Source of the DNA: Odobenus rosmarus divergens
Taxonomy: Eukaryota > Chordata > Mammalia > Carnivora > Odobenidae
DNA length: 64,000 nucleotides
NCBI RefSeq assembly: GCF_000321225.1
Contig: NW_004450566.1
Coordinates: 1,993,233-2,057,232, forward strand
Direction of reading: 5' to 3'
Shown here: positions 13,025-23,474 of the stretch, in pieces
How positions within the stretch are numbered: position 1 is the first letter of the stretch
How the letters are laid out: every line of letters starts with the position of its first letter
Notes under the pieces: model-generated
What the model was told of the DNA's origin: nothing
Seen by the model: only the letters and a program-made list of their open reading frames with translations
Databases searched by the model: none
Made by a program: the position numbers and the translations under genes

Positions 13025-13220
13025 AAAAGATTTATTTATTTATTTTAGAGCTATAAAGAATGGGGGGTGGGTTGCAGAAGGACAGGGAGTGATTGAATCT
13101 TAAGCAGACTTCTCGCTGAGTTTGGAGCCTGACATGGGGCTCCATCTCATGACCCTGAGATTATGACCTGAGCCAAAATCAAGAGTCCAGTGCTCAACCA
13201 ACTGAGCCCCCAGGTGCCCC
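13025..13220 (-). mobile_element. CAN-SINE, older copy
   Basis: A reverse-orientation copy: 'AAAAGATTTATTTATTTATTTTAGAG', 'TCTCGCTGAGTTTGGAGCCTGACATGGGGCTCCATCTCATGACCC', 'AACTGAGCCCCCAGGTGCC'. The (GA)n stretch is eroded, indicating an older insertion. It sits inside the probable L1/HAL1 relic. Confidence 0.9.
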
Positions 13221-13268
13221 CAGAGGTTCAACGTTTTAAAACCATTACTTAAAATACATTTCTGATTT

Positions 13269-13282
13269 GTGTGTGTGTGTGT

Positions 13283-13320
<38 letters not shown>
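13269..13320. repeat. (TG)n microsatellite with one TCTC interruption
   Basis: About 26 dinucleotide units, interrupted once by CTC near 13282-13285. This is one of the longest dinucleotide arrays in the window and likely length-polymorphic. Confidence 0.95.
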
Positions 13321-13323
<3 letters not shown>

Positions 13324-13590
13324 GTTTCAGATGAGAGGCTAATTCTACTTCCTTTTAATCCCATCTTGGCTAAGAGCATAAGTCTTATCTACCTTTTCAA
13401 AAATGTTTAATAATAGCAGTGGAGGCAAATTTCTTAAGTTTTTCCTTTATAGGAAAGAAACATTCAACATTAGGCAAAATTTCTAAGGGTTATTAACTAT
13501 GTCCTTTTAAGTTGGGGTAAATGAATAAAGTGAGTAGTTAGGATTTCATTGTTATTAAATTTTTAAATATTCATTGAAAATATTGATTAA

Positions 13591-16300
13591 AATGAAAACA
13601 TATTGGTCCCAAGCCTTTGGAATGCAGCAAAAGTGGTCCTAGAAGGGAAGTAGATAGCAATACAGGCCTACCTCAAGAAGCAAGAAAAATCTCAAATAAA
13701 TGACCTAACTTTACACCTAAAGGAGCTAGAAAAAGAACAATAAATGAAGCCTAAAGCCAGCAGAAGGAGGGAAATAATAAAAATTAGAGCAGAAATAAAT
13801 AACATAGGAAGGAAAAAAATAGAACAGATCAATGAAGTCAGGAGGTGGTTCTTTGAAAAAATTAATAAAATTGATAAGCCCTTAGCCAGACTTATCAAAA
13901 AGAAAAGAGAAAGGACCTAAATAAATAAAATCATAAATGAGAAAGGAGAAATAGCAACCAACACCACAGAAATACAAACAATTATAAGAGAATATTATGA
14001 AAAATTATATGCCCCCAAATTGGACAATTTAGAAGAAATGGCTAAATTCCTAGAGACATATAAATTACCCAAACTGAAACAGGAGGAAATAGAAAACTTG
14101 AACAGACTGATAACCAGCAAAGAAATTGAATCAGTAATAAAAAAATCTCCCAACAAACCAAAGTCTAGAACCAGATGGCTTCCCAGGGGTATTCTACCAA
14201 GCATTTAAAGAAGAGTTAATACCTATTCTTCTCAAACTTTTCCAAGAAATAGAAATGGAAGGACAACTTCCAAATTTGTCCTATGAGGCCAGCATTACAC
14301 TAATGCCAAAACCAGATAAAGATTCCACTAAAAATAGAGAACTACAGGTTAATGTCCCTGATGAACATGGATACAAAAGTTCTCAATAAAATACTAGCAA
14401 ACCAAATCCAACAATACATTAAAAAAATCATTCACAATGATCAAATCAAGTGGGATTTATTCCTGGGTTGCAAGGGTGCTTCAATATTCTCAAATCAATC
14501 AACTTGAACACCATATTAATAAAAGAAAGGATAAGAACTATATGATCATTTTAGTAGGTACAGAAAAGCATTTGACAAAATACAACATCCATTCATAATA
14601 AAAATCCTTAACAAAGTAGGTCTAGAGGGAACATATCTCAACATAATAAAGGCTAGCTATGAAAAACCCACAGCTAATATCATCCTCAATGGGAAAAACC
14701 TGAGAGGTTTCCCTCTATGGTCAGGAACAAGACAGGATGTCTACTCTCACCACTTTTATTCAACATCATGCTGGAAGTCCTAGCCACAACAATCAGACAA
14801 CAAAAAGAAATAAAAGTTATCCAAATTGGCAAGGAAGAAGTAAAACTTCTACTACTTGCAGATGACATGAAAGTCAATACAGAAAACTTGAAAGACTCCA
14901 TCAAAAAATTGCTAGAGCTGATAGACAAGTTCAGTAAAGACTCAGGATATAAAACCAATGTAGAGAAATCTGTTGCATTTCTATATACAGAAAATGAAGT
15001 AGCAGAAAGTGAAATTAAGGAATGAATCCCATTTATATTTGCACCAAAAACCGTAAGATACCTAGGAACAAACCTAACCAAAGAGGTGAAATACCCGTCC
15101 TCTAAAAATTATAAACTACTATTGGGGGCACCTGGGTGGCTCAGTCGGTTAAGGGGCTGGGCCCAGGGTTCTAGGATTGAGCCCCACATTGGGCTCCCTG
15201 CTCAGCGGGGAATCTGCTTCTCCCTCTTCCACTCCCTCTCCCTCAGCCCCTTCCTCTGCTTGTGCTCTCTCTTTCAAATTAAAAAATAAAATCTTTAAAA
15301 AAAACTCTAAAATACTGATGTAAGAAATTGAAGAGGACACAAAGAGATGGAAAAAATATTTCATGCTCATGGAATGGAAGAATAAATACTGTTAAAATGT
15401 CTATAGGACTCAAAACAGTTTACATACTTAATGCAATCCTTATCAAAATACCAGCAGCATTTTTCACAGAACTAGAACAAACAATCTTAAAATTTATATG
15501 GAACCACAAAGACCCCAGATAACCAAAGCAAACTTGAAAAAGAAAAAAAAACAAAACTGGAAGTATCATAATTCCAGACTTCAAGCTATATTACAAAGCT
15601 GTAGTAATCAAAACAATATGGTACTGGCCCAAAAAATAGATGCATAGATCAATAGAACAGAACAGATAAACCCAGAAATGAGCCCACAACTATATGGTCA
15701 ATTAATCTTTGACAAACCAGAAAAAAATATCCAATGGAAAGAAGGCAATCTCTTCAACAAATGGTATTGGGAAAACTGGTCCACTTTCTAACACCACACA
15801 CAAAAATAAATTCAAAAGGGATTAAAGACCTAAATATGAGACTTGAAACCATTAAAATCCTAGAGGAGAACACAGGCAGTAACATCTTTGACATTGGCCA
15901 TAGCAACTTCTTACTAGATATGTCTTCTGAGAAAAGGGAAACAAAAGCAAAAATAAACTATTGAGACTTTATCAAAATAAAAACTTCTGCTTTTTTTTTG
16001 TGAGGCAAACAATCAACAAAACTAAAAGGCAACCTATGGCATGGGAGAAGATATTTGTAAATGACATATCTGACAAAGGGTTAGTACACAAAATATATAA
16101 ATAACTTATAAAACTGAACGCCCAAAAAGCAAATAATGCAGTTAAAAAATGGGCAGAAGACATGAATAAACATTTCTCCAAAGACGATATACAGATGCCG
16201 ACAGACACATGACAAGGTGCTCAACATCCCTTATAGGCAGGGAAATGCAAATCAAAACTACAATGAAATATAACCTTACACCTGTCAGAATGGTTAAAAT
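13591..16300 (+). pseudogene. L1 ORF2 remnant (reverse transcriptase part), broken
   Basis: In an intact L1, ORF2 encodes an endonuclease/reverse transcriptase that copies L1 RNA at a nicked target. Here only the region from just upstream of the RT domain onward remains. Open fragments include 14020-14208 (RT fingers region) and 14717-15025 (palm). The palm contains the catalytic pair Asp-Asp at 14861-14866 in an LADDM context; most L1s have FADDM. Frameshifts, stops and a SINE insertion at 15125 break the frame, so it cannot give an active enzyme. Confidence 0.88.
15125..15304 (+). mobile_element. CAN-SINE inserted in L1 ORF2
   Basis: Head 'GGGGCACCTGGGTGGCTCAGTCGGTTAAG', 'CTCCCTGCTCAGCGGGGAATCTGCTTCTCCCTCT', and tail 'AAATAAAATCTTTAAAAAAAA'. 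The middle is shorter than usual: the TCAGGTCATGATCC block is lost or altered, with 'GGGCCCAGGGTTCTAGGATTGAGCCCC' in its place. Continuity of L1 on both sides confirms an insertion. Confidence 0.95.
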
Positions 16301-16604
16301 TAGCAACACAGGAGACCACAGGTGTTGGTGAGGATGTAGAGAAAGGGGAACCCTCTTACACTTTTGGTGGGAATGTAAACTGGTGTAGTCACTCTGGAAA
16401 AAGTATGGAGTTTCCTTAAAAAGCTAAAAATAGAACTACCTTATGATCCAGCAATTATACTACAAAATATTTTCCCATCGGATACAAAATACTAATTCAA
16501 AGGGGTACATGTACCCCAATGTTTATAGCAGCATTATCAACAATAGTCAAATTATGAAAAAAGCCCAGATGTTCATTGACTGATGAATGGGTAAAGAAGA
16601 CGTG

Positions 16605-16624
16605 GTGTGTGTGTGTGTGTGTGT
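16605..16624. repeat. (TG)10 microsatellite inside L1
   Basis: It lies in the ORF2 3' region immediately after 'AAAGAAGACGTGG'. The second L1 has a (TA)n array at the homologous point (42864-42901). Confidence 0.95.
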
Positions 16625-17035
16625 AGTATTTATAAAATTTTTATTTATACACACACAATGGAACATTACTCAGCCATTAAAAAGAATGAAATCTTGCCAT
16701 TTGCAAAGATGTGGATGGACCTAGAGAGTACTATGCTAAGCAAACTAAGTCAGTAAGAAAAAGACAAATGCCATCTGCTTTCACTCATATGTAGAATTTA
16801 AGAAACAAAATAAATGCACATTGGGGGAGAAAAGAAGGGAGGCAAACCAAGAAACAGACTCTTAACTATAGAGAACAAAATGATGGTTACCCGGGGGAGG
16901 TGGGGGAGATGGGTTAAATAGGTGATGGGCATTAAGGAGGCACTTGTGATGAGTACCCTGTGTTGTATGTAAGTGTTGAATCAATAAATTCTACACCTGA
17001 AACTAATACTATGCTGTATATTAACTAACTGGAAT

Positions 17036-17225
17036 TTAAAGATTTTTATTTATTTATTTGAGAGAGAGAGGGCGAGTGGAGGGGCAGCGGGAGAGTGAAA
17101 GGGACAAGCAGACTCCACGCTGAGCACAGCGTCTGATATGGGGCTTGATCCCATTACCCTGAGATCATGACCTGAGCCAAAACCAAGAGTCAGATGCTTA
17201 ACCGACTGATCCACCAAGGAACCCC
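17036..17225 (-). mobile_element. CAN-SINE inserted in L1 3' UTR
   Basis: A reverse-orientation copy flanked by a perfect 14-bp duplication of L1 sequence, TAACTAACTGGAAT, at 17022-17035 and 17226-17239. The L1 tail resumes directly after it. Confidence 0.96.
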
Positions 17226-17599
17226 TAACTAACTGGAATGTAAATAAAAACGTGGGAGATAAAATAATAAAGACAGATACTCCATTCTAAAAAAAACAAA
17301 ACAAAACAAAAAAAACACACATAGAATTTAAGACTAAAGAGCTATCTTAGATAATCAATAAAAAATTATTATAGTCATAATCGTTTATGCCAAAATCTAA
17401 AAGTTTTATCACACTCAAAAGAACTAGAAGATTTTAATTATGGTTATCATGAAAGATGTTAACAAATCTCAAAAAATTTAAAAAGATGCACATACTTTAA
17501 GCATAGTAATTAACTCTAATATGTCCATTTGTTCATCCACATATTTACCAATCTTTATCTGTCAACTGATATGGACCATGAAGGTATTGCTTATAGCCC

Positions 17600-17890
17600 A
17601 GATACAGACCCTGGGGAGGTCAAATCAGCCTTTCTGAAGTGGAACAGATGAAGCAAAGAAAGAGTCTCAGGCAGGGAAAATAGCATTTGTTAAGTAAGGC
17701 ACAGAATTTTAAGAAATAATGCCTCATTGAAGGCTGAAAGTACAGAGCTAAATCAGTATAATAGGAAGAGTGGATGCTCTCAGGAATAATGATTCTAAAG
17801 AGATAAGTAAGGAGCCAGGTCGGAAACACCTTTTATGCCTACCAGATTGCTTATATTTTTATCTTGTTGGTGATGAAGAAGCAGCATGTT
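17600..17890 (-). mobile_element. Decayed L2 LINE, reverse orientation
   Basis: Blocks such as 'ggcagggaaaatagcattt', 'aaggctgaaagtacagagct' and 'ggagccaggtcggaaacacctttta' follow the antisense L2 3' region order (in the consensus: 'gccaggggccagatcatgtagggcc'). Highly diverged. The 69-codon antisense frame here is incidental. Confidence 0.5.
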
Positions 17891-17944
17891 TGTTGTATAC
17901 CTTATGAGCTTTGGATCCCGAAAATGATCCCACACCTGACTTAA

Positions 17945-18120
17945 CTCCAAATCTGATTGATGCTCACTAATTATATAGCCTTATGTAACTACTTAGCCTT
18001 TCTGCCCCTCAGTCCTTTCATGAATAAAATAGGGTTAAAAATACTTAACTTTTGGAGTTGTATGAGAGCTTTGAGCTATGTAGTGTGGGGCATATTGTAG
18101 CTAACCAATAAATATTAGCT
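17945..18120 (+). mobile_element. MIR SINE
   Basis: Collinear with the MIR consensus: 'ctaattatatagccttatgtaactacttagcctttctgcccctcagt', then 'tgaataaaatagggttaaaaatactta', then '...ctaaccaataaatattagct'. Ancient and strongly diverged. Confidence 0.75.
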
Positions 18121-18444
18121 ATTTATTATATAAATTAGCTATAACATTAGCTATTTTTTTGAAGCACGAGAGTGGTAAAGTTTTTTCTCTAAAAATTATT
18201 GCATTTTCAACTGTATAAAACACTAGAGACAGAAGATCACTGGAGATGTTTTTGACAATCAAAATGAGCAATTTTATGGTTCTGCAATAGAGTAGTCTTG
18301 GGGATGTTGGGACACAGTGACTGAGTGAATGTGAGAGGTAAAGAAGAGGGAGGATTGTACGTTTATTCCAAGTTTTCTTCCTTGACTGATTTCCTTAAAA
18401 GGAGTTGTGTTGCTAAAAGCAGGTTCAGGGGTAATCATAATAGA

Positions 18445-18668
18445 ATTATATAGCACTTATTTGCACCCAGAATCTAGAAATTGCTAAAAATGTAACTGTC
18501 ATTTCATCTTCACTGTCATCATGTGTGGTTAAGGGCTATTTCAATTTGACAAATGAGGAAAACTAAGCCATAGCAGGATGACTTTATTTCAGGGTCACCC
18601 AGCTGGTAATTGGCAGAGCTGAGATTCAAACCCAGTGAAATGTTCCATTCACAATGTTTTAACCACTT
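18445..18668 (-). mobile_element. MIR SINE
   Basis: The reverse complement of the MIR order: 'acaaatgaggaaaactaagcc', 'gggtcacccagctggtaattggcagagctgagattcaaaccc' and 'gttttaaccactttc'. This is the best-preserved MIR core in the window. Confidence 0.85.
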
Positions 18669-18844
18669 TCATCTATTGTATGATTATGAAAATGGTGTGG
18701 ACTATGTAGAGCAGATGAGGCAATTTTCTGGACCTTTGTACCGAGACATTTAAAATATTGGTATCAATTTCCTCGTTTGAAAAACTGTAATTATAGGATT
18801 AGATAGTTTACGGTGACCTTTAATTTATAAGATTCATTTAACTT

Positions 18845-19043
18845 GGGGCGCCTGGGTGGCTCAGTTGGTTAAGCGACTGCCTTCGGTTCAGGTCATGATC
18901 CTGGAGTCCCGGGATCGAGTCCCGCATCGGGCTCCCTGCTCAGCAGGGAGTGTGCTTCTCCCTCTGACCCTCCCCCCTCTCATGTGCTTTCTCTCTCTCA
19001 TTCTCTCTCTCTCAAATAAATAAATAAAATCTTTAAAAAAAAA
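18845..19043 (+). mobile_element. CAN-SINE, young full-length copy
   Basis: It begins exactly at GGGGCGCCTGGGTGGCTCAG. A-box-like TGGCTCAGTTGG is at 18856-18867 and B-box-like GGGATCGAGTCCC at 18911-18923, so the internal Pol III promoter looks intact. A CT-rich part and a perfect AAATAAATAAATAAAATCTTT tail follow, then a long A run. The perfect 16-bp duplication AAGATTCATTTAACTT at 18829-18844 and 19044-19059 and near-consensus sequence mark it as the youngest SINE here. Confidence 0.98.
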
Positions 19044-19216
19044 AAGATTCATTTAACTTTAATTTAAAAATGGTGAAGAGAAAATTCAGTGATACACAAA
19101 TAGTTAGCAGCAAGGCATAATTGGGAAGATAAGAAAAATGAAGTTAGCTGTAAGAGATAAAGCCAAGAGACAGAAAAGAAGACAAATTGAAAAAGGAAAG
19201 AGAAACTGACAAAATA

Positions 19217-19300
19217 AATCGTGGATCACTACATCAAAAACTAATGATGTATGGTATGGTGACTAACATAACATAATAAAATAAAATTAAATTAAAAAAA
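19217..19300 (+). mobile_element. 84-bp L1 3' end insertion
   Basis: It contains only the last bases of the carnivoran L1 3' UTR ('GGATCACTACATCAAAAACTAATGATGT...GGTATGGTGACTAACATAACATAATAAAA') and an A-rich tail. A perfect 16-bp target duplication, AGAAACTGACAAAATA, brackets it at 19201-19216 and 19301-19316. It is an extreme 5' truncation from target-primed reverse transcription and looks recent. Confidence 0.95.
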
Positions 19301-19316
19301 AGAAACTGACAAAATA

Positions 19317-20264
19317 GAAAAGAAAAAAAATTAGCAAAAAAACTGAACATGAATGGACTGACAAGAGGGATACTGAGCTATGAGAGACTATGTGCCTCCA
19401 ATAAATTAAAATCTTGAAGTAAGAAAAGACACGCAGTTATTAAGGTTAAAAAAAAACAAAACAAAACAGGTGCTTGTGTGGCTATTTTATGTGCCAGGTT
19501 CTGATGGCAAGAAGGATTTTAATATCACTTAAACACCCCAGACTGTACCAGCAGTGCAAGAATAATTGATGACAGTGCTGTTGTTGCCATGCCTTAGTTT
19601 TCATTCATATGTATACAAGATGATTTGTTATGTAAATATGATGTAAATGAACCCATTGTGACTTCAAGTCAAAAGACTCTGGATGACTCAGTGCTATCAT
19701 ATCCACTTAGGGCAGGCAGTTAGGAAACATAAAAGCAGCATTAACTACTGAGAGTGTGTTTATAAAAGAGGCCAGGCTGATAGTGATTTGACTGGTCTGG
19801 ATGCTGTTCAAGGTGGACCTCTTTTCCAAATGTAATTCTGTCTGTTATGTTGCATAAACCTACAGTTAATTTATCTTTTTCCATCAAGATCCAAATCACA
19901 CATAATATAATTGCCTTTGTAAGTAGACTATCCATCATGACTAATGATGCAAAGATGAACCGGATGGCCAAAGGTCTGATGCATTTATCCCTTACAGAAT
20001 GAAAGAAAAGAACATCTCACTTTTTACATAATATATAATAAGTCTCTAATAGGTAGAAATGTTTTGAATTCTTAAAATAGTTCAGTTTTGATCAGGATAC
20101 ATTGGCCATCTCTAACTTACAAATAGATTGGATTTCAGCAATGTTATCTCAATTCCAGGATATGTTTTCCTACAGGAGAATGTTAAAACTAGAGATCAGA
20201 TTCATAGGCCAGCCCACATAAGCCTTCATTTTTTTTTTTTTTTTAGACGTCACATATGGTGGAG
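19317..20264. other. No gene; unassigned
   Basis: Unassigned AT-rich sequence. A T16 run lies at about 20230-20245. Short open frames at 19741 and 20128-20364 overlap on opposite strands and show no family features. Confidence 0.4.
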
Positions 20265-20480
20265 ACCCTTTATGTGCCAGGCAGTCTTCCATGAACTTGA
20301 AATAGAGCAGTAAACAATAGGGATGAGTCATTGGCCACACAGAGTAATAAACAAACAGTCTCATAACATTGTCTTAAGTGCTATAAAGAAATAGGCAAGG
20401 AGGATTCAAAGTGACAGAAGATACAATTTAGATAGGCTTAAGATAGGTTCTGTGAGATATTAAACAGATACTGAGATAGA
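20265..20480 (-). mobile_element. Decayed L2 LINE, reverse orientation (near 3' end)
   Basis: 'TGTGCCAGGCAGTCTTCCATGAACTTGAAATAGAGCAGTAAACAA', 'gtaataaacaaacag' and 'taagtgctataaagaaataggcaagg' match the antisense L2 end order. It is probably the same element as 21090-21650. Confidence 0.65.
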
Positions 20481-21089
20481 GGTTTGGGTTCAAGGTGTTA
20501 GGTATTAACACCTGTGAAATGAAGGAGAAAGAAGTAGAAATGGGTCGAGCAAGGAGTCAGATTGTGATACAGTCCAGACAAAGCCTTAGCTAATCAATTT
20601 GGGAACTCTTGAGTAACTATTGTCCATTAGAAAGTTCCCACACGGTGTTTTATCCCTGCCTTTCTGAGCCAGTCAAGTGGACTGTCACAGGAAAGGCACT
20701 ATGAGTGGTCCATTTTCTGCAAAGGAGGTAGACCCTGAAGGAGTTGACAGCCAGAGTCTGTCCGCTGATTGCATTCCCCACAGCTGAAGAGTGTGTTCTT
20801 CCTTGAAATGGAATCTAGGTGGCACATCTTCATAACTAACACAGTAGGATAAGGAGGGAAGTTTTTTTCTGAACAGAAAACTGTAAGAAATACAAAAATG
20901 AACTTGGCTAGTGTATATAAATGTGTATCAAAAAAAAGTGAACAGCAGTTGCAGACTCTGAAACAGGAACATGTTTGATATTTAAGGAACAAGAAGAAGA
21001 GTAGCCACTGTGACTTGAATAAAATAACAGAAGAATAACATAAAAAATGGAGTTGAATGTGGGCAGAACCGAGGGTTACTGATATTAAG
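20481..21089. other. No gene; interrupted L2 background
   Basis: Sequence between two collinear L2 segments. Scattered antisense-L2-like words suggest it is the eroded middle of the same element. The window's longest open frame (143 codons, 20699-21130, minus strand) lies here, but it has no domain and low-complexity Phe/Leu-rich composition. Confidence 0.4.
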
Positions 21090-21650
21090 TGTGATGGGAA
21101 GGTTTTAAACAAGGGAATGGCATGACTCACATTTTAAAAATATTTCTGGGGCTGCCTCACAGAAAATTAAGTGGAGAGAAGTCAGAGAGAAAGATGGGAG
21201 ATAGAGTTGAAAGCTATTGCAATAATCCACCAAGAAATTGAAGACTTAGACTAGCATGGTAGCTATTGAGGTGATGAGAATTGGTCAGATTCAATTATAC
21301 TTTGGAGTTCAAGCCACCAGAATTTGCTGATAAAATGGATGTAGAAGTATGTGTGTAAGAAAGAGTGTCATCAATGATGACCACTAGTTTTGGGCCAGAA
21401 AACCTAGGTGAAGAGTGGTGCTTTATCTGAAGATGGAAAAAAAGGGTAAAGAGCATTTTCAGATGTCCAATTGGGAATTAGAATCTCATCAGGCATAGTA
21501 AATTTGAGTGAAGATGTTACACCAGCCAGTGAATATTCAAATAAAATTTCAGGGTAGAAGTCCCAGCTAAACGTAAGATGACATTTAAAGCCAGAGGACA
21601 GGAGAAGATTATAACACCAAAAGAGTGAGTGTTAATAATAGAAAGGACAT
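21090..21650 (-). mobile_element. Decayed L2 LINE, reverse orientation (internal part)
   Basis: Clear antisense L2 order: 'AACAAGGGAATGGCATGACT', 'AAAGCTATTGCAATAATCCA', 'GGTGATGAGAATTGGTCAGATTC', 'CCAGAATTTGCTGATAAAATGGATGT', 'AGATGTCCAATTGGGAATT', 'atgacatttaaagccaga'. This is the best-preserved L2 body segment in the window. Confidence 0.75.
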
Positions 21651-21671
21651 GGTGACTGAGTGCTGTGTAAC

Positions 21672-22035
21672 TCTATATTAGTCAGGATTGGCTTGGTTCT
21701 AATGCAATAACAAACACCCCCCTTATTTCTCACTCACTCTAAATGTTTAGAGTAGATTAGCTGAAGTTTATTTCCACGTTGTCTTTAGGGCTCCAGTTAA
21801 AGAGTTGCCACTTATGTGAAACTTTAGAGGTCATCATGGCAGAAGAAAAGAGAATGTGATTAAGTATATACAGGCCCTTAAAGCTTCTGCCTGTGACACA
21901 TGTTGCTTGTACTCACATTTCAGTGGCCCAAAGCAAGTCATCTTGTATCTAATTAAGGGTGGATTGGGAAGTGCAATCTTACCATATATCCTAAAGAAAA
22001 AAAAGTTCAAATGTTTGTGAATAACCCTAATGACT
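21672..22035. mobile_element. Old interspersed repeat, family not assigned
   Basis: The order 'gcaataacaaacacc', 'tttctcactcactctaaatg', 'cccttaaagcttctgcctgtgaca', 'ctcacatttcagtggcccaaagcaagtca', 'gggaagtgcaatcttacca' is a combination seen widely in mammalian genomes. I cannot name the family or say whether it is LTR or DNA transposon. Confidence 0.4.
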
Positions 22036-22199
22036 TCACAGATACTTTAAACTTTTGAGGTAAATAAAAGAAGATGATCTGGCAAATGATACTGAAAAGA
22101 AGTGGCTAAATATGTAGGATGAAAATTAGAAGTAAGGTATAAAAAGCGTTTAAAGATTAAAAACATATTTTATCATAACTTATTTCTATGGAGCACCAA

Positions 22200-22941
22200 C
22201 TTTTTTTTTAAAGAATATATGAAGCTGACTTCCCAGTTTCTGGTTCCACATGTAAGGAGCTTGTAAGTTGCCATCCTAACAACTACAAAGCAGAACAGAC
22301 TGAAAAACCAACCCTTCTTGGATTCATAAGAGAGGGGAAGACACAGTGTAAACTGCTGCTTCCAGGATTGGAGAGACAGGAAAATCCAGGGATTCATGCC
22401 TTACCAGAGCAGAGGCTCAGAGCGAAAACCACAGTGGGAACCAGTACCCAGTGGGAAAGCCTGAACTGCAATTGACGAATTTCTGGACACTCAGTGTGGA
22501 CAAGTCTGAGAGTCAAAAACTCCAGGGAAACCCTGTCATAAGGAGGGTCTCACAACATTACAAGATTTACCCCAGGAGCTTTATCGGAACATGTGAAGCA
22601 AACAAGAGACAATCAGTGGAGAGCTCAGAAAAAAACCTTCAGGGAATATGGGGAGTGATGATGAGAACAAGAGTACAAAGGAAAGGAGACAGGATATGCA
22701 TATACTAAACATAACAATCAAAGCATGCACTGAACCAGCATTTCCTAACGAGAGAGGCAGCCTGGAGGGCCACGTTTGATACTAAGCGATCTTGTGCTTA
22801 CCCTTGACACAGCTATCTGGAGCAGGCGTGCTCACCTCACCCAAAGAGAACTAATTCACAGAGGCTGGATAGCACTTGTAACCTGTGACTTGGCGCGGCG
22901 TAGAACTCATAGCTGGCCCATCAGATTACTGAACTAGAAAA
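22200..22941. other. Unassigned block with relatively many CpGs; possible old LINE/LTR 5' region
   Basis: This block is less AT-rich than its surroundings and keeps several CpGs (for example 'GGCGCGGCG' near 22891-22900). Phrases such as 'gcagaacagactgaaaaacc' and 'aaagcctgaactgcaatt' look repeat-like. An 85-codon frame at 22451-22708 has no recognisable domain. Repeat 5' regulatory sequence is my guess; a single-copy origin is not excluded. Confidence 0.3.
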
Positions 22942-22951
22942 TTTGAGTTTA

Positions 22952-23151
22952 GGGGCACTTGGGTGTCTCAGTCCCTTAAGCATCTGCCTTTGGCTCAGGT
23001 CATGATCCTGGGGTCCTGGGATGGAGCCCGGATGGAGCCCCGCATCGGGCTCCCTGCTCAGGGGGGGTCTGCTTTTCTTTCTCTCTTTCCTGTGCCCCTC
23101 ACCACCTGATGTGCTCTCTCTCAAATAAATAAATAAAATCTTTAAAAATTT
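22952..23151 (+). mobile_element. CAN-SINE with 11-bp internal duplication
   Basis: Head 'GGGGCACTTGGGTGTCTCAG', 'TCAGGTCATGATCCTGGGGTCCTGGGATGGAGCCC', a repeated GGATGGAGCCC unit around 23018-23040, and tail AAATAAATAAATAAAATCTTT. A 10-bp duplication, TTTGAGTTTA, is at 22942-22951 and 23152-23161. It forms an inverted pair with the SINE at 23265. Confidence 0.95.
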
Positions 23152-23264
23152 TTTGAGTTTAAAAGAATAAAAGAATCGAGAAATTTAAGGAAATTGAAGT
23201 TAAGAAGTAGGAAGAGCATTCAGGGATAGGATAGACCCAAGGAAAAGAAGGAGAACCTACTTTT

Positions 23265-23458
23265 TTTTTTTTTTAAGATTTTATTTATTTATTTGATAGA
23301 GAGACAGAGAGATCACAAGCAGGGGAGAGGGGCCAGAGGAGCGGGAGAAGCAGGTTCCCTGCATCAGGGAGCTCAACACAGGACTCGGTCCCAGGACCCT
23401 GGGATCATGACCTGAGCTGAAGGTAGACACTTAACCGACTGACACACCCAGGCAGCCC
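23265..23458 (-). mobile_element. CAN-SINE
   Basis: A full-length reverse-orientation copy with a 16-bp perfect duplication, AGGAGAACCTACTTTT, at 23249-23264 and 23459-23474. It lies only 113 bp from the opposite-strand SINE that ends at 23151. Confidence 0.97.
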
Positions 23459-23474
23459 AGGAGAACCTACTTTT

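Larger units (their letters stand above)
10830..13390 (-). mobile_element. Probable old L1/HAL1 relic in reverse orientation
   Basis: The right half (about 12280-13010) follows a frequently seen old L1-related block: 'GATTGGTTGCCAGACAT', 'CAGCCCTGGTTAA', 'CAGTATTCAGCTGATAGACTTGAGGGAGGCC', 'GCCTGAGTTCCTTGTTTTTGCATTATGACCTGAAAATT'. It ends near 13365 with 'CCATCTTGGCTAAGAGC', which on the reverse strand reads '...AGCCAAGATGG', the hallmark of L1 5' UTR starts. The orientation rests on that motif. Two SINEs and a TG microsatellite interrupt it. Confidence 0.45.
13591..17318 (+). mobile_element. L1 (carnivoran), 5'-truncated, with ORF2 and 3' UTR
   Basis: It begins inside ORF2 ('CCCAAGCCTTTGGAATGCAGC') and runs collinearly with the second L1 copy at 40031-43335 through the reverse transcriptase region, the C-terminal region and the 3' UTR, ending in an A-rich tail near 17285-17318. 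Two SINEs were inserted later, at 15125 and 17036, so the element is older than both. Target-site duplications are not clear. Confidence 0.93.

Noticed and set aside
14686..15081. 131-codon minus-strand frame
   Set aside because: It is the antisense of the L1 reverse transcriptase palm region; the sense strand explains the sequence.
18845..18923. tRNA gene, because of A- and B-box-like motifs
   Set aside because: This is the tRNA-derived head of a CAN-SINE; it does not keep a foldable complete tRNA and is followed by the SINE body and tail.
20699..21130. 143-codon open frame on the minus strand, longest in the window
   Set aside because: It overlaps a decayed L2 LINE, is rich in Phe/Leu/Ser/Cys as expected for the reverse of a purine-rich strand, and has no domain or exon context.
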